A DNA stretch of 64,000 nt from the NCBI GenBank assembly GCA_963818505.1, contig CAWFSJ010000002.1, positions 1-64,000 of the forward strand, given 5' to 3'. Made by a program: the position numbers and the translations under genes. This DNA is from JADKAV01 sp963818505 (GTDB taxonomy: Bacteria; Actinomycetota; Actinomycetes; S36-B12; UBA10799). The notes under the pieces are model-generated. The model had not been told where the DNA came from. It worked only from the letters and a program-made list of their open reading frames with translations, and did not search any database. Positions 35,721 to 46,040 of this stretch are shown piece by piece; position 1 is the first letter of the stretch; the number at the start of each line of letters is the position of its first letter.

Positions 35721-36497
35721 ATGGCGCAGAAGAACGAATCGGCAAAGAGCACTCGCGAGAAGGCGGCTGAGGCGCGTGCGGCGACCCAAGCCGCCGAGCG
35801 ACGTCGCGAACGCACCATCCGCATAGTCGGCGGCCTCGCTGTGCTCGCCGTCGTCGGGGTGATCCTCGGCATCGGCATCGTCCAGTCGCAGAAGGATGAC
35901 ACCCCGGCTGCGGATGCGAACTCCCCGCTGCCCACAGGTATCACGGCCGAGAACCAGTACGGGTTCCAGGTCAACACGGCAGCGGATAAGCCGAATGTGG
36001 AGATCTACGAGGACTTCCAGTGCCCGGCGTGCGCGCAGTTCGAGGCGCAGTACGGCCCGATGATCCAGAAGGAAGCTGCCGACGGCAACATCCAGTTGAC
36101 CTACCGGCCGATGGTTTTCCTGGACTCCAACTTGAACACCGACCACTCCCTGCGTGCCGCCGGCGCCTTCGGATGTTCCATCACCGGCGGCGTGGGCGAG
36201 GCGTACCACAACATCGTTTACGCGAACCAGCCTGCCAACGAGGGTGATGGCTGGACCGACGAGCAGTTGAAGCAGTTCGGCGCCGATGCCGGGCTGTCCG
36301 GGGAGACCAAGACCACTTTCGACAAGTGCGTCGACGAAGGCACCTACCAGGGTTGGGCGCAACTGTCCAACGACGCGGCCTTTGCGCGTGGGGTGACCGG
36401 CACTCCGACGATCTACGTGAACGGCAAGGAACTGCCCAGCGGTGCGCTGGCCAGTGAGCAGGCGCTCAAAGAGGCCCTGACGAACCCGGCGCAGTGA
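35721..36497 (+). CDS. DsbA-family membrane-anchored thioredoxin-fold protein
   Basis: 258 residues: charged cytoplasmic N-terminus, one membrane anchor (IVGGLAVLAVVGVILGIGIV), then an extracytoplasmic DsbA fold with the active site EDFQCPACAQFEAQYGP (CPAC) and the cis-proline loop VTGTPTIYVNGKEL. It is probably an oxidase or isomerase for exported proteins, perhaps working with the MauE-like gene just upstream. The stop overlaps lgt. Confidence 0.9.
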   Translation: MAQKNESAKSTREKAAEARAATQAAERRRERTIRIVGGLAVLAVVGVILGIGIVQSQKDDTPAADANSPLPTGITAENQYGFQVNTAADKPNVEIYEDFQCPACAQFEAQYGPMIQKEAADGNIQLTYRPMVFLDSNLNTDHSLRAAGAFGCSITGGVGEAYHNIVYANQPANEGDGWTDEQLKQFGADAGLSGETKTTFDKCVDEGTYQGWAQLSNDAAFARGVTGTPTIYVNGKELPSGALASEQALKEALTNPAQ

Positions 36498-37345
36498 CGC
36501 TCGCTTTCATCCCGTCGCCGGAGCAAGGGGTCTGGAACCTCGGGCCCATCCCGGTCCGGGCCTATGCGCTGGCCATCCTGCTCGGGATCTTCGTGGCGGT
36601 GTGGATCACCGACCGCCGGTGGCAGGCCCGCGGTGGCAAGGCGGGCCAGATCGCGGACGTGGCTCTCTGGGCGGTGCCAGCCGGAATCATCGGGGCCCGG
36701 CTGTACCACGTGGCCACGGACTGGGCGACGTACTTCGGGCCTGGCGGACTCGGTTTCATCGCGTCGCTGAAGATCTGGCAGGGCGGACTTGGTATTTGGG
36801 GTGGGGTGGCAGGGGGAGCCCTGGGCGCCTGGTACGCGTGTCGGCGATACGGTTTCCTGCTCCCGCCGTTGGGCGACGCCTTGGCGCCCGGTTTGGCTGT
36901 TGCTCAGGCCATCGGCCGGTGGGGCAACTGGTTCAACCAGGAACTCTTCGGCGAACCGACCAACGTGCCTTGGGCGCTCCAGATCGATCCCGCCAACCGT
37001 CCTGCCGGATTTGAGCAATACTCGACCTTCCATCCGACGTTTCTGTACGAGTCGCTCTGGTGCCTAGGTGTGGCCGCCGTCGTGTGGTGGCTCGACCGCC
37101 GCTTCAAGATGGGCCACGGCCGGGTCTTCGCCACCTACGTCGCGCTGTACTGCGTGGGACGGCTGTGGTGGGAGTTGTTGCGCATCGACGAGGCAACGAC
37201 TGTCTTCGGGGTCCGCATCAACGTCTTCACATCGGTGATTGTGGGCGTGGGCGCGCTTCTCTACATCGTGATCTCGCGGCGGCGGGTCCCGGGCCGGGAG
37301 ACGTCGGTGTACCGCGAGCAGTCCGAGCCCGTGACGGCGGCCTGA
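36494..37345 (+). CDS. lgt: Prolipoprotein diacylglyceryl transferase Lgt
   Basis: Lgt transfers diacylglycerol from phosphatidylglycerol to the lipobox cysteine of lipoproteins. 283 residues with about seven membrane segments. The signature GRWGNWFNQELFGEPTN is intact, as are IPVRAYALAILLGI near the N-terminus, GIIGARLYHV and FHPTFLYESLWCL. GTG at 36494 overlaps the DsbA-like stop (GTGA). Confidence 0.95.
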   Translation: MTLAFIPSPEQGVWNLGPIPVRAYALAILLGIFVAVWITDRRWQARGGKAGQIADVALWAVPAGIIGARLYHVATDWATYFGPGGLGFIASLKIWQGGLGIWGGVAGGALGAWYACRRYGFLLPPLGDALAPGLAVAQAIGRWGNWFNQELFGEPTNVPWALQIDPANRPAGFEQYSTFHPTFLYESLWCLGVAAVVWWLDRRFKMGHGRVFATYVALYCVGRLWWELLRIDEATTVFGVRINVFTSVIVGVGALLYIVISRRRVPGRETSVYREQSEPVTAA

Positions 37346-37387
37346 CCTTGGGCATCCCGAGCCAGTGGCGGCCCGGCAGGCGTCCTG

Positions 37388-37455
37388 GTTAGAGGTTGTG
37401 CTGTTGGTTAGCGAAACAACGCGTGGATTCGCTAACCAACAGCACAACCTCTAAC
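37388..37455. terminator. Perfect 28-bp palindrome between convergent genes
   Basis: Bases 37388-37415 pair without mismatch to 37428-37455 around a 12-base loop; the core is TGCTGTTGGTTAGCGAA. It lies between the ends of lgt (plus) and the hydrolase gene (minus) and is almost certainly a bidirectional terminator. The GTTGGTT core resembles repeat family B. Confidence 0.85.
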
Positions 37456-37495
37456 GCGGGCGGGTTTGGGCCGCTGGGCGCCAGCCCGCAACCCC

Positions 37496-38371
37496 TTAGG
37501 TCAGCCCCGCCTCAACGGCCAGATCCACCAGGGCTTCGCGCACCCTGTCGGGGTACTCCAACACCAAGAAGTGGGTCGCGTCCCAGCGTTCAGCCCTGCC
37601 CGAAGGGGTCAACTCGGCGGCGGCCTCGACCGCATTGGGGTCGGTGACGAAGTCCTGCTCCGCGCTCACGTAGACCACCGGACAGGTGATCCCGTCCAGG
37701 TCCATCGGCTCGTGGCGTTGCAGCGCATTGGCCAATCGTCCGTACCAACTGACGTCCATGCCGAAGAAGTCCCGCACGAGTTCGCGCACATGGGTGATGT
37801 CCGCGCTGGCACCGATCGCGCCCGTCGACTTGAGCAGGTCGGCGGTGGCGGGAAGTTGGCCGATGCGGTTGACCAGACCGGTCAGCCGGGCCCCGGAGCT
37901 CTGCAGCACCGCGGTGGAGAACGAGACCAACGCGGTGGCCACCCCGCGCGGCACCGACGGCAGGGGGAGCATCGCATCGTAGGTTCCACCGGGCACCCCG
38001 GCCAGGGCAAGCACCCCGGCCACCCGTTTATCGGCTGCTGCCAACTCCAGCGCGATGTTCACGCCCAACGACCAGCCCACGACCAGGTAGCGGTCCCAGC
38101 CGGCGTCGTCGACGACTGCCAATGCGTCGGCCACGTGGTCGCTCATGTCGATCCCGCCCTGCGGGGTCTGCGACGGGGCGATCCCTCGGTGGAACCAGGT
38201 CCGGGCGTCGAAACCGCAATCCGGGTCGCGCAACGTCGGCCAGGCGGCCGGGCTTGAGGCCAAGCCGTTGCAGATCAAGAGGGGCACACCATCGGCTTCG
38301 TTGCCCCACGCGGCCAGCACCGTGCCGTCGGCGCTGGTCACGGATAACTGGCTCACATGTCCAGTGTGCAA
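37496..38371 (-). CDS. Alpha/beta hydrolase
   Basis: 291 residues of alpha/beta-hydrolase fold: PLLICNGLASSPAAW (oxyanion region), nucleophile elbow VVGWSLGVNIALELA, acid candidate in YVSAEQDFVTD, and His in WDATHFLVLEYPD. The start is uncertain: TTG at 38371, or GTG at 38356 five codons in; neither has a good ribosome-binding site. Substrate unknown. It is divergent from gltB. Confidence 0.8.
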   Translation of the reverse strand: MHTGHVSQLSVTSADGTVLAAWGNEADGVPLLICNGLASSPAAWPTLRDPDCGFDARTWFHRGIAPSQTPQGGIDMSDHVADALAVVDDAGWDRYLVVGWSLGVNIALELAAADKRVAGVLALAGVPGGTYDAMLPLPSVPRGVATALVSFSTAVLQSSGARLTGLVNRIGQLPATADLLKSTGAIGASADITHVRELVRDFFGMDVSWYGRLANALQRHEPMDLDGITCPVVYVSAEQDFVTDPNAVEAAAELTPSGRAERWDATHFLVLEYPDRVREALVDLAVEAGLT

Positions 38372-38502
38372 TCCGAAGGCCCGCGGCGGGCGGTATCGGG
38401 CAATGAGCGTGGGTTATGCTGATGCCACTTCGGGCCAACGGCGTCCCGGGGGCGCATTTCTCGCGCGCCCCGACCGGTGATCCCAACGAGTTCGGAGTAT
38501 CG

Positions 38503-41500
38503 ATGAACCCCACGAACGGCCTTTACGACCCCGCCTTCGAGCATGACGCGTGCGGTGTGGCCTTCGTTGCGACCATGACCGGCGAACCCAGCCATGAGAT
38601 CGTCCAGCATGCGCTCACCGCGCTGCGCAACCTTGAGCACCGCGGAGCATCCGGCAGCGAACCGGATTCCGGCGACGGTGCGGGCATCCTGATCCAGGTG
38701 CCCGATGCCCTGTACCGCGACCTTGTCGAGTTCGACCTCCCCCCGGCCGGTGCCTACGCGGTGGGCACGGCCTTCCTGCCTGTGGACTCCGGTGAGGCGC
38801 AGGTGGCGGTCAAGGCCATCGAAGCCATCGCCGTCGAGGAAGGTCTGACTGTTCTCGGCTGGCGGGCATTGCCGGTCAACGACTCGATGGTCGGCAAGAC
38901 CGCCCGCAGTGCGATGCCGACGTTCGCCCAGATCTTCGTGACTGGCCCCGCCGGTGACGATGAACTGCACCTGGAGCGCCTCGCGTTCATCCTGCGCAAG
39001 CGCGCCGAGCGTGAGGCCGGGGTGTACTTCCCGAGTCTGAGCACCCGCACGATCGTCTACAAGGGCATGCTCACCACCGGGCAGCTCGAGCCGTTCTTCC
39101 CCGACCTGTCCGATCCGCGCACGGCCTCCACTCTGGGCATGGTGCATTCCCGGTTCTCGACGAACACCTTCCCGAGCTGGCCGCTGGCCCATCCCTTCCG
39201 GCTCATCGCGCACAACGGCGAGATCAACACCGTCAAGGGCAACCGCAACTGGATGCGCGCACGCGAGGCGCTACTGACCAGCGATCTGCTCCCCGGCGAC
39301 CTCGACCGGCTCTTCCCGATCTGCACGCCGACGGCCAGTGACTCCGCGAGTTTCGACGAGGTCCTGGAACTGCTGTACCTCGGAGGGCGGCCGCTGCCGC
39401 ATGCGGTACTGATGATGATCCCTGAGGCCTGGGAGAACAACCCGGACATGGACCCCGCGCGCCGGGCGTTCTACGAGTACCACTCGACGCTGACCGAGCC
39501 GTGGGACGGACCGGCAAGTGTCTCGTTCACCGACGGACGGCTCATCGGCGCGGTGCTCGACCGCAACGGCCTGCGTCCTGGGCGGTTCTGGGTCACCGAG
39601 GACGGCCTTGTCGTGCTGGCCTCGGAATCGGGTGTGCTGGAACTGGACCCGGCGACAGTGGTGCGCAAGGGTCGCTTGCAGCCGGGCCGGATGTTCCTCG
39701 TGGACACCGTGGCCGGACGCATCATCGAAGACGACGAGGTCAAGTCCGAACTAGCCGCTGAGAAGCCATATCAGGAGTGGTTGCACGCGGGCATCGTCCA
39801 CCTCGACGAGCTGCCCGAGCGCGAGCACATCGTGCACACGCCGATGTCGATCGCGCGGCGTCAGCAGACCTTCGGGTACACCGAAGAGGAGCTGCGGATC
39901 CTGTTGGCGCCCATGGCGCAGACCGGCGCCGAGCCCATCGGCTCTATGGGAACCGATACCCCGGTGGCCGTTCTGTCGGACCGTCCGCGGCTGCTGTTCG
40001 ACTACTTCTCCCAGCTGTTCGCGCAGGTCACCAACCCGCCGTTGGACGCGATCCGCGAGGAGATCATCACATCCTTGAGCAGTCCGATCGGCCCCGAGGG
40101 CAACCTGCTCGAGGCCACACCCGCGCACTGCCGTCAGATCCTGCTGCCGTTCCCCGTGATCGACAACGACGAGTTGGCCAAACTGCTCAACATCAACCAG
40201 GACGGTGACTTCCCCGGCTTCGCGGCGATGAAGATCTCTGGGCTCTATGACATCAACGGCGGCGCACAGGCGCTGGAGGACCGGCTGACGGAGATCTTCG
40301 CGGAGATTGACGAAGCCATCGACAAGGGCGTGCGTTTCCTGGTTCTCAGTGACCGGGATTCCGACTTCGACCACGCGCCGATCCCTTCACTGCTGCTGAC
40401 CTCGGCTGTGCACCACCACCTGGTCCGTCAGAAGACCCGCACGCTGATCTCGGTGCTCGTGGAGGCCGGGGACGTCCGTGAGGTCCACCACGTCGCCCTG
40501 CTGGTCGGCTACGGCGCGGCGGCGGTCAACCCGTACCTGGCCATGGAGACGGTCGAGTCGATGGTGCGTTCGGGTGCGATCACTGACATCGCGCCCGAGC
40601 AGGCGGTTCGCAATCTGGTCAAGGCCTTGGGTAAGGGTGTGCTCAAGGTGATGTCCAAGATGGGCATCTCGACGGTGGCCTCCTACCGCGGCGCCCAGGT
40701 GTTCGAGGCCCTTGGCCTGAGCCGTGAACTGCTCGACCGGCACTTCACCGGTACGACCAGCAAGCTCGGCGGAGTGGGCATCGAGGTGATCCACGAGGAG
40801 GTTTCGCGTCGCCACGACACGGCCTACCCGCTGACCGGTATCGCCCCGGCCCACCGGCAGTTGGACGTGGGAGGGGAGTACCAGTGGCGTCGCGAGGGCG
40901 AGCCGCACCTGTTCGACCCCGACACCGTGTTCCGTCTGCAGCACGCGACCCGCGAGGGTCGTTACGACGTCTTCCGCCAGTACACAGACAAGGTCGATGA
41001 CCAGAGCCAGCGCCTCATGACCCTGCGCGGACTGTTCGACCTCAAGGTGGGAGAACGTCCGCCGGTGCCGCTCGAGGAGGTCGAACCGGTCAGCGAGATC
41101 GTCAAGCGCTTCTCGACCGGCGCCATGTCCTACGGGTCGATCTCCAAGGAGGCCCACGAGACGCTGGCGATCGCGATGAACCGGCTGGGCGCCAAGTCCA
41201 ACACCGGTGAGGGTGGGGAGGACCCCGAACGGTTCATCCCCTTGGCCAATGGCGACTCCAAGCGCTCGTCGATCAAGCAGGTCGCCTCCGGGCGCTTCGG
41301 GGTCACCAGTGAGTACTTGGTCAACGCCGACGACATCCAGATCAAGATGGCCCAGGGCGCCAAGCCCGGCGAGGGTGGCCAGTTACCCGCGCACAAGGTC
41401 TACCCGTGGGTGGCCAAGACCCGCCACTCCACCCCGGGCGTCGGGTTGATCTCACCGCCGCCGCACCACGACATCTACTCCATCGAGGACCTCGCGCAGC

Positions 41501-43011
41501 TCATCCACGACCTCAAGAACGCCAACCCCAGGGCGCGTGTTCATGTCAAGCTCGTGGCCGAGGTCGGTGTCGGCACGGTTGCGGCCGGGGTGAGCAAGGC
41601 ACACGCGGACGTGATCCTGATCTCCGGTCACGACGGCGGCACCGGTGCCTCGCCGCTGACCTCGCTGAAGCACGCCGGCGGGCCGTGGGAACTCGGTCTG
41701 GCCGAGACCCAGCAGACGCTGATCGCCAACGGCCTGCGTGACCGTGTGGTCGTGCAGACCGACGGGCAGCTCAAGACCGGCCGGGACGTGGTCATCGCCG
41801 CTCTGCTCGGGGCCGAGGAGTACGGTTTCGCCACGGCTCCGCTAGTGGTCATGGGCTGCGTGATGATGCGCGTGTGTCACCTCGACACCTGCCCCGTGGG
41901 GGTTGCCACGCAGAACCCGGTGCTGCGCGAGCGGTTCACCGGCAAGCCCGAGTTCGTAGTGAACTTCTTCGAGTTCATCGCCGAGCAGGTTCGTGAGTAC
42001 CTCGCGGAACTAGGCTTCCGCAGCCTGGAGGAGCTCATCGGTCGGGCAGATCTGCTCGACGTGCACAAGGCGGTTGGACACTGGAAGGCTCAGGGCCTGG
42101 ATCTTCGTCCCATCCTGCACATGCCGACTTCGCAGTCGCCGAGCCGATGTGTCACGAGCCAGGACCACGGTCTGGACAAGGCCCTGGACCAGCGACTCAT
42201 CGAGCTGTGTGAGCCTGCGCTTGAGCGAGGCGAGCCTGTGACGGTGGCCTTGCCTGTGCGCAACGTGAACCGCACCGTCGGCACCATGCTGGGCAGTGAA
42301 CTCACGCGGCGCCACGGGGCCGCGGGACTGCCCACCGGAACCATCGACATCACTCTGACTGGATCGGCCGGGCAGAGTTTCGGAGCGTTCCTGCCCAAGG
42401 GGATCACGATCCACCTTGAGGGCGACACGAACGATTACCTGGGCAAGGGGTTGTCCGGGGGGACCCTGGTCGTACGCCCCGACTCGACTGCGAAGTTCGT
42501 GGCCGAGGAGCAGATCATCGCTGGGAACGTCATCGCCTACGGCGCCACCGACGGCCGCATCTTCGCCCGCGGCAAGGTCGGTGAGCGATGCTGCGTGCGC
42601 AACTCCGGCGCCACGGTCGTGGTGGAGGGTGTAGGTGACCACGGCTGTGAGTACATGACCGGTGGACATGCTGTTGTGCTCGGGCCGACGGGACGCAACT
42701 TCGCCGCGGGGATGTCCGGCGGCACGGCGTTCCTGCTGGACGCGAACCTGGACCTGATCAACCCGGACATGGTGGCGCTCGAGGACCTCGATGCAGACGA
42801 TGCCCGCTGGTTGCAGTCGGTGCTCGTCGAGCATGTCGAGGCGACCGGGTCGCAGGTGGCCCAGGGCCTGCTCGACGACTGGGATGGCGCGCTGCCGCGA
42901 TTCGCGAAAGTGATGCCGCGGGACTACCGCAGGGTGCTGGATGCCATTGCCCTTGCCGAAAGTGAAGGACGCAACGTGGACGAGGCGATCATGGAGGCTA
43001 GCCGTGGCTGA
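38503..43011 (+). CDS. gltB: Glutamate synthase large subunit GltB
   Basis: GltB makes two glutamates from glutamine and 2-oxoglutarate. 1502 residues. ATG at 38503 follows GGAG and gives the short propeptide ahead of the amidotransferase nucleophile Cys17 (FEHDACGVAFVA); a longer frame from 38416 is less likely. The glutaminase domain is followed by the central and FMN-binding synthase domains (GEGGEDPERF, AQGAKPGEGGQLP, ISGHDGGTGASPL), the Fe-S cluster cysteines in CVMMRVCHLDTCPVGV, and the GXGXG beta-helix (GGTLVVRPDS... GATVVVEGVGDHGCEYMTGG). It overlaps gltD by eight bases. Confidence 0.96.
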   Translation: MNPTNGLYDPAFEHDACGVAFVATMTGEPSHEIVQHALTALRNLEHRGASGSEPDSGDGAGILIQVPDALYRDLVEFDLPPAGAYAVGTAFLPVDSGEAQVAVKAIEAIAVEEGLTVLGWRALPVNDSMVGKTARSAMPTFAQIFVTGPAGDDELHLERLAFILRKRAEREAGVYFPSLSTRTIVYKGMLTTGQLEPFFPDLSDPRTASTLGMVHSRFSTNTFPSWPLAHPFRLIAHNGEINTVKGNRNWMRAREALLTSDLLPGDLDRLFPICTPTASDSASFDEVLELLYLGGRPLPHAVLMMIPEAWENNPDMDPARRAFYEYHSTLTEPWDGPASVSFTDGRLIGAVLDRNGLRPGRFWVTEDGLVVLASESGVLELDPATVVRKGRLQPGRMFLVDTVAGRIIEDDEVKSELAAEKPYQEWLHAGIVHLDELPEREHIVHTPMSIARRQQTFGYTEEELRILLAPMAQTGAEPIGSMGTDTPVAVLSDRPRLLFDYFSQLFAQVTNPPLDAIREEIITSLSSPIGPEGNLLEATPAHCRQILLPFPVIDNDELAKLLNINQDGDFPGFAAMKISGLYDINGGAQALEDRLTEIFAEIDEAIDKGVRFLVLSDRDSDFDHAPIPSLLLTSAVHHHLVRQKTRTLISVLVEAGDVREVHHVALLVGYGAAAVNPYLAMETVESMVRSGAITDIAPEQAVRNLVKALGKGVLKVMSKMGISTVASYRGAQVFEALGLSRELLDRHFTGTTSKLGGVGIEVIHEEVSRRHDTAYPLTGIAPAHRQLDVGGEYQWRREGEPHLFDPDTVFRLQHATREGRYDVFRQYTDKVDDQSQRLMTLRGLFDLKVGERPPVPLEEVEPVSEIVKRFSTGAMSYGSISKEAHETLAIAMNRLGAKSNTGEGGEDPERFIPLANGDSKRSSIKQVASGRFGVTSEYLVNADDIQIKMAQGAKPGEGGQLPAHKVYPWVAKTRHSTPGVGLISPPPHHDIYSIEDLAQLIHDLKNANPRARVHVKLVAEVGVGTVAAGVSKAHADVILISGHDGGTGASPLTSLKHAGGPWELGLAETQQTLIANGLRDRVVVQTDGQLKTGRDVVIAALLGAEEYGFATAPLVVMGCVMMRVCHLDTCPVGVATQNPVLRERFTGKPEFVVNFFEFIAEQVREYLAELGFRSLEELIGRADLLDVHKAVGHWKAQGLDLRPILHMPTSQSPSRCVTSQDHGLDKALDQRLIELCEPALERGEPVTVALPVRNVNRTVGTMLGSELTRRHGAAGLPTGTIDITLTGSAGQSFGAFLPKGITIHLEGDTNDYLGKGLSGGTLVVRPDSTAKFVAEEQIIAGNVIAYGATDGRIFARGKVGERCCVRNSGATVVVEGVGDHGCEYMTGGHAVVLGPTGRNFAAGMSGGTAFLLDANLDLINPDMVALEDLDADDARWLQSVLVEHVEATGSQVAQGLLDDWDGALPRFAKVMPRDYRRVLDAIALAESEGRNVDEAIMEASRG

Positions 43012-44455
43012 TCCCAGAGGATTTCTCAAGGCAGGCAGGCAGTTGCCGACCCGCCGACCGGTCGACGTGCGCATCCAGGACTGGCAAGAGGTGTACGAGC
43101 CCTTCGCCGAGTCCAAGCTGCGCACGCAGGCCAGCCGGTGCATGGACTGCGGTATCCCCTTCTGCCACAACGGGTGCCCGCTGGGGAACCTCATCCCCGA
43201 GTGGAACGATCTGACCCGCCGCGGCGACTGGCAGGGCGCGATCGAGCGGCTGCACGCCACCAACAACTTCCCGGAGTTCACCGGCAGGCTGTGTCCGGCG
43301 CCCTGTGAGACCGCGTGCGTATTGGGCATCAACCAGGACCCCGTCACGATCAAGCAGGTCGAGGTCTCGATCATCGACAACGCATGGGAGTCCGGTTGGG
43401 TCCAGCCGCAGCCGCCCGAACGACTGTCGGGCAAGACGGTGGCTGTGATCGGGTCGGGACCGGCCGGACTCGCGGCCGCACAGCAACTCGCACGGGCGGG
43501 TCACACTGTGGCCGTCTACGAGCGCGCCGACCGCATCGGTGGGCTGCTGCGCTACGGGATCCCCGAATTCAAGATGGAGAAGCAGCACCTGGACCGGCGC
43601 CTGGCCCAGCTCGAGGCGGAGGGCGTGAAGTTCCGGCCCGGCATCGAGGTCGGCAAGGACATCAGCGCCGACGACCTGCGCCGGCGTTACGACGCGGTGC
43701 TCGTCGCTGTGGGTTCCACCATCGGCCGGGAACTGAGTGTGGAGGGCCGCGAGCTGCGAGGCATCCACCAGGCGATGGACTACCTGCCCCTCGCCAACCG
43801 GGTACAGGAGGGCGATCTTGAGGCCGCCCCGATCCACGCGGGCGGCAAGCACGTGGTCGTCATCGGGGGAGGTGACACCGGCGCGGACTGTCTGGGAACG
43901 GCCATCCGGCAGGGTGCTGCCAGCATCACCCAACTGGAGATCATGCCGACGCCCCCGCAGACGCGGCCAGGCACGCAGCCGTGGCCGACCTACCCCATGG
44001 TCTTCCGCGTGTCCTCAGCCCACGAGGAGGGCGGCGACCGGGTGTATGCCGCCTCCACCAAGCGTTTCCTCGGCGAGAACGGCGTGCTGACCGGTCTGGA
44101 GATCATCGATGTCGAGTGGGTCGACGGCCGACCGGTTGAGGTCGAAGGGTCCGAGCGGGTGCTACCTGCCGACCTGGTGACGCTGGCAATGGGATTCGTG
44201 GGTCCTGAGACGGAATCGTTCACCGCGCAGCTGGGCCTCACCAAGGACGCCCGCGGCAACCTTGTGCGCAACGACGACTACGCCAGCGACGTGGCCGGGG
44301 TGTTCGTGGCCGGGGATGCTGGACGTGGCCAGTCGTTGATCGTGTGGGCGATCGCTGAGGGCCGGGCAGCTGCGGCGTCGATCGACGAGTTCTTGATGGG
44401 CTCGACGAACCTTCCCAAGCCGCTGGCGGCCTCCGTGCGCCAGATGACGGTCTGA
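43004..44455 (+). CDS. gltD: Glutamate synthase small subunit GltD
   Basis: GltD passes NADPH electrons to GltB. 483 residues. N-terminal Fe-S cysteines in SRCMDCGIPFCHNGCPLGNLI and RLCPAPCETACVLG; FAD site VAVIGSGPAGLAAAQQLARAG; NADPH site VVVIGGGDTGADCLG; C-terminal FAD motif GVFVAGDAGRGQSLIVWAIAEGR. GTG at 43004 overlaps the gltB stop. Confidence 0.95.
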   Translation: MADPRGFLKAGRQLPTRRPVDVRIQDWQEVYEPFAESKLRTQASRCMDCGIPFCHNGCPLGNLIPEWNDLTRRGDWQGAIERLHATNNFPEFTGRLCPAPCETACVLGINQDPVTIKQVEVSIIDNAWESGWVQPQPPERLSGKTVAVIGSGPAGLAAAQQLARAGHTVAVYERADRIGGLLRYGIPEFKMEKQHLDRRLAQLEAEGVKFRPGIEVGKDISADDLRRRYDAVLVAVGSTIGRELSVEGRELRGIHQAMDYLPLANRVQEGDLEAAPIHAGGKHVVVIGGGDTGADCLGTAIRQGAASITQLEIMPTPPQTRPGTQPWPTYPMVFRVSSAHEEGGDRVYAASTKRFLGENGVLTGLEIIDVEWVDGRPVEVEGSERVLPADLVTLAMGFVGPETESFTAQLGLTKDARGNLVRNDDYASDVAGVFVAGDAGRGQSLIVWAIAEGRAAAASIDEFLMGSTNLPKPLAASVRQMTV

Positions 44456-44540
44456 GACACGCCTCATACAGCACGCTGATCTGCCTGATGGCCCCACCGT
44501 GGGGCGCGACGGACACCGCACGGCGATTACCCTCGAAACC

Positions 44541-45998
44541 GTGCGTCGAGCGAAGATCGTCTGCACTCTCGGTCCGGCGACGGACTCCGAAGAGAGAATC
44601 GCAGACCTTATTGAATCCGGGATGTCGGTTGCCCGGCTGAACCTCAGCCACGGCGATCACAGTGAACACCAGCGCAGACTGGACATGGTGCGCCGAGCTG
44701 CTGATGCCGCCTGCACGGGCATCGCGGTGCTGGCCGACCTGCAGGGCCCGAAGATCCGCTTGGCCAACTTCGAGAGCGGCCCGCAGTTGCTCACTGATGG
44801 CGCCCAGTTCACCATCACGACCCGACCGGTCCCCGGAGACGCCCACATCTGCTCGACGACGTATCTCGGCCTGCCCGGTGATGTCCACCTCGGCGACGAG
44901 ATCCTCATCGACGACGGGCACGTGACCTTGCGTGCGGTGGAGGTCACCGACACCGATGTCGTGTGCCAGGTCGTGGTGGGCGGGCGGGTGAGCAACCACA
45001 AGGGCATCAACCTGCCCGGCGTCGAGGTGAGTGTGCCGGCACTGTCGGAGAAGGACGTCGACGATCTGCGTTGGGCGCTCGCCGCTGGGGTGGACATCAT
45101 TGCCCTGTCGTTCGTGCAGCGTCCCGAGGACATCGATGACGTCCGCCGGATCATGGACGAACTCGACGTCCACCGCCCGATCCTCGCCAAGATCGAGAAA
45201 CCGCAGGCCGTTGAACGGCTCGGCGACATCATCGAGGCCTTCGACGGCATCATGGTCGCCCGCGGGGACCTCGGCGTCGAGTTGCCCCTCGAACACGTGC
45301 CGCTGGTGCAGAAACGAGCCATTGAACTGTCGCGAGCCGCCGCCAAACCGGTCATCGTGGCCACCCAGATGCTGGACAGCATGATTGCCGCCAGCCGTCC
45401 TTCGCGTGCGGAGGCTTCCGACGTCGCCAACGCGGTGCTCGACGGGGCCGACGCCTTGATGCTCAGCGGCGAGACCAGCGTCGGTGCTCACCCGGCACTG
45501 GTCGTTCAAACGATGGCCCGGATCATCGAGTACGTCGAACAGGAGGCGCTGGGCAGCGTCTCGCGGTCGCAGGACAACAGAACAGGTTCGACCGCACGCG
45601 CCATCACGCGGGCCGCGGTCGAGGTTGCTGAGGAGGTCGAGGCGAAGTTCATCATCACCTTCACCGAGACCGGCCTCACCCCCCGACTGATCGCACGCCA
45701 CCGCTCACCGATCCCAGCCCTGTGTTTCACCCCCAATGCTTCGGTGCGCAACTACCTCGGCCTGGTCTGGGGGATCAAGCCCTACTTCGGCAAGCAGGTC
45801 CATCACACCGACGAACTCGTGGAGATGGTTGATCAGCAGATCTCGCTGATGTCCCTGGCCGTGCCTGGCGAGAAGGTGGTCATCATCGCCGGGGTCCCGC
45901 CGGGCATTCCGGGAACCACCAACGGGATGCGGGTACACATGGTTGGCTCGGGTTCTGGTGGTCGCGCAGAAGAGGCGGAGGACGCCGAACAGGTGTGA
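44541..45998 (+). CDS. pyk: Pyruvate kinase
   Basis: Pyruvate kinase makes pyruvate and ATP from phosphoenolpyruvate. 485 residues. RAKIVCTLGPATDSEE at the start, ARLNLSHGDHSEH, DLQGPKIRL, the Lys and metal region ILAKIEKPQAVERL, IMVARGDLGVELPLE, ATQMLDSMI and LDGADALMLSGETSVGAHP are all present. GTG at 44541 matches the usual family N-terminus; there is no strong ribosome-binding site. Upstream bases to 44499 stay open but add nothing conserved. Confidence 0.95.
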   Translation: MRRAKIVCTLGPATDSEERIADLIESGMSVARLNLSHGDHSEHQRRLDMVRRAADAACTGIAVLADLQGPKIRLANFESGPQLLTDGAQFTITTRPVPGDAHICSTTYLGLPGDVHLGDEILIDDGHVTLRAVEVTDTDVVCQVVVGGRVSNHKGINLPGVEVSVPALSEKDVDDLRWALAAGVDIIALSFVQRPEDIDDVRRIMDELDVHRPILAKIEKPQAVERLGDIIEAFDGIMVARGDLGVELPLEHVPLVQKRAIELSRAAAKPVIVATQMLDSMIAASRPSRAEASDVANAVLDGADALMLSGETSVGAHPALVVQTMARIIEYVEQEALGSVSRSQDNRTGSTARAITRAAVEVAEEVEAKFIITFTETGLTPRLIARHRSPIPALCFTPNASVRNYLGLVWGIKPYFGKQVHHTDELVEMVDQQISLMSLAVPGEKVVIIAGVPPGIPGTTNGMRVHMVGSGSGGRAEEAEDAEQV

Positions 45999-46040
45999 GT
46001 GGCTGGCTCGGTGCTTCGGCCCGGGTGTTGGGTGACGCTC

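Noticed and set aside
38416..38502. 29-residue N-terminal extension of gltB
   Set aside because: Would bury the propeptide ahead of the catalytic cysteine; GGAG before the ATG at 38503 supports the shorter form.
42010..43434. 474-codon minus-strand frame opposite gltB/gltD
   Set aside because: Shadow of GC-rich coding sequence on the other strand.
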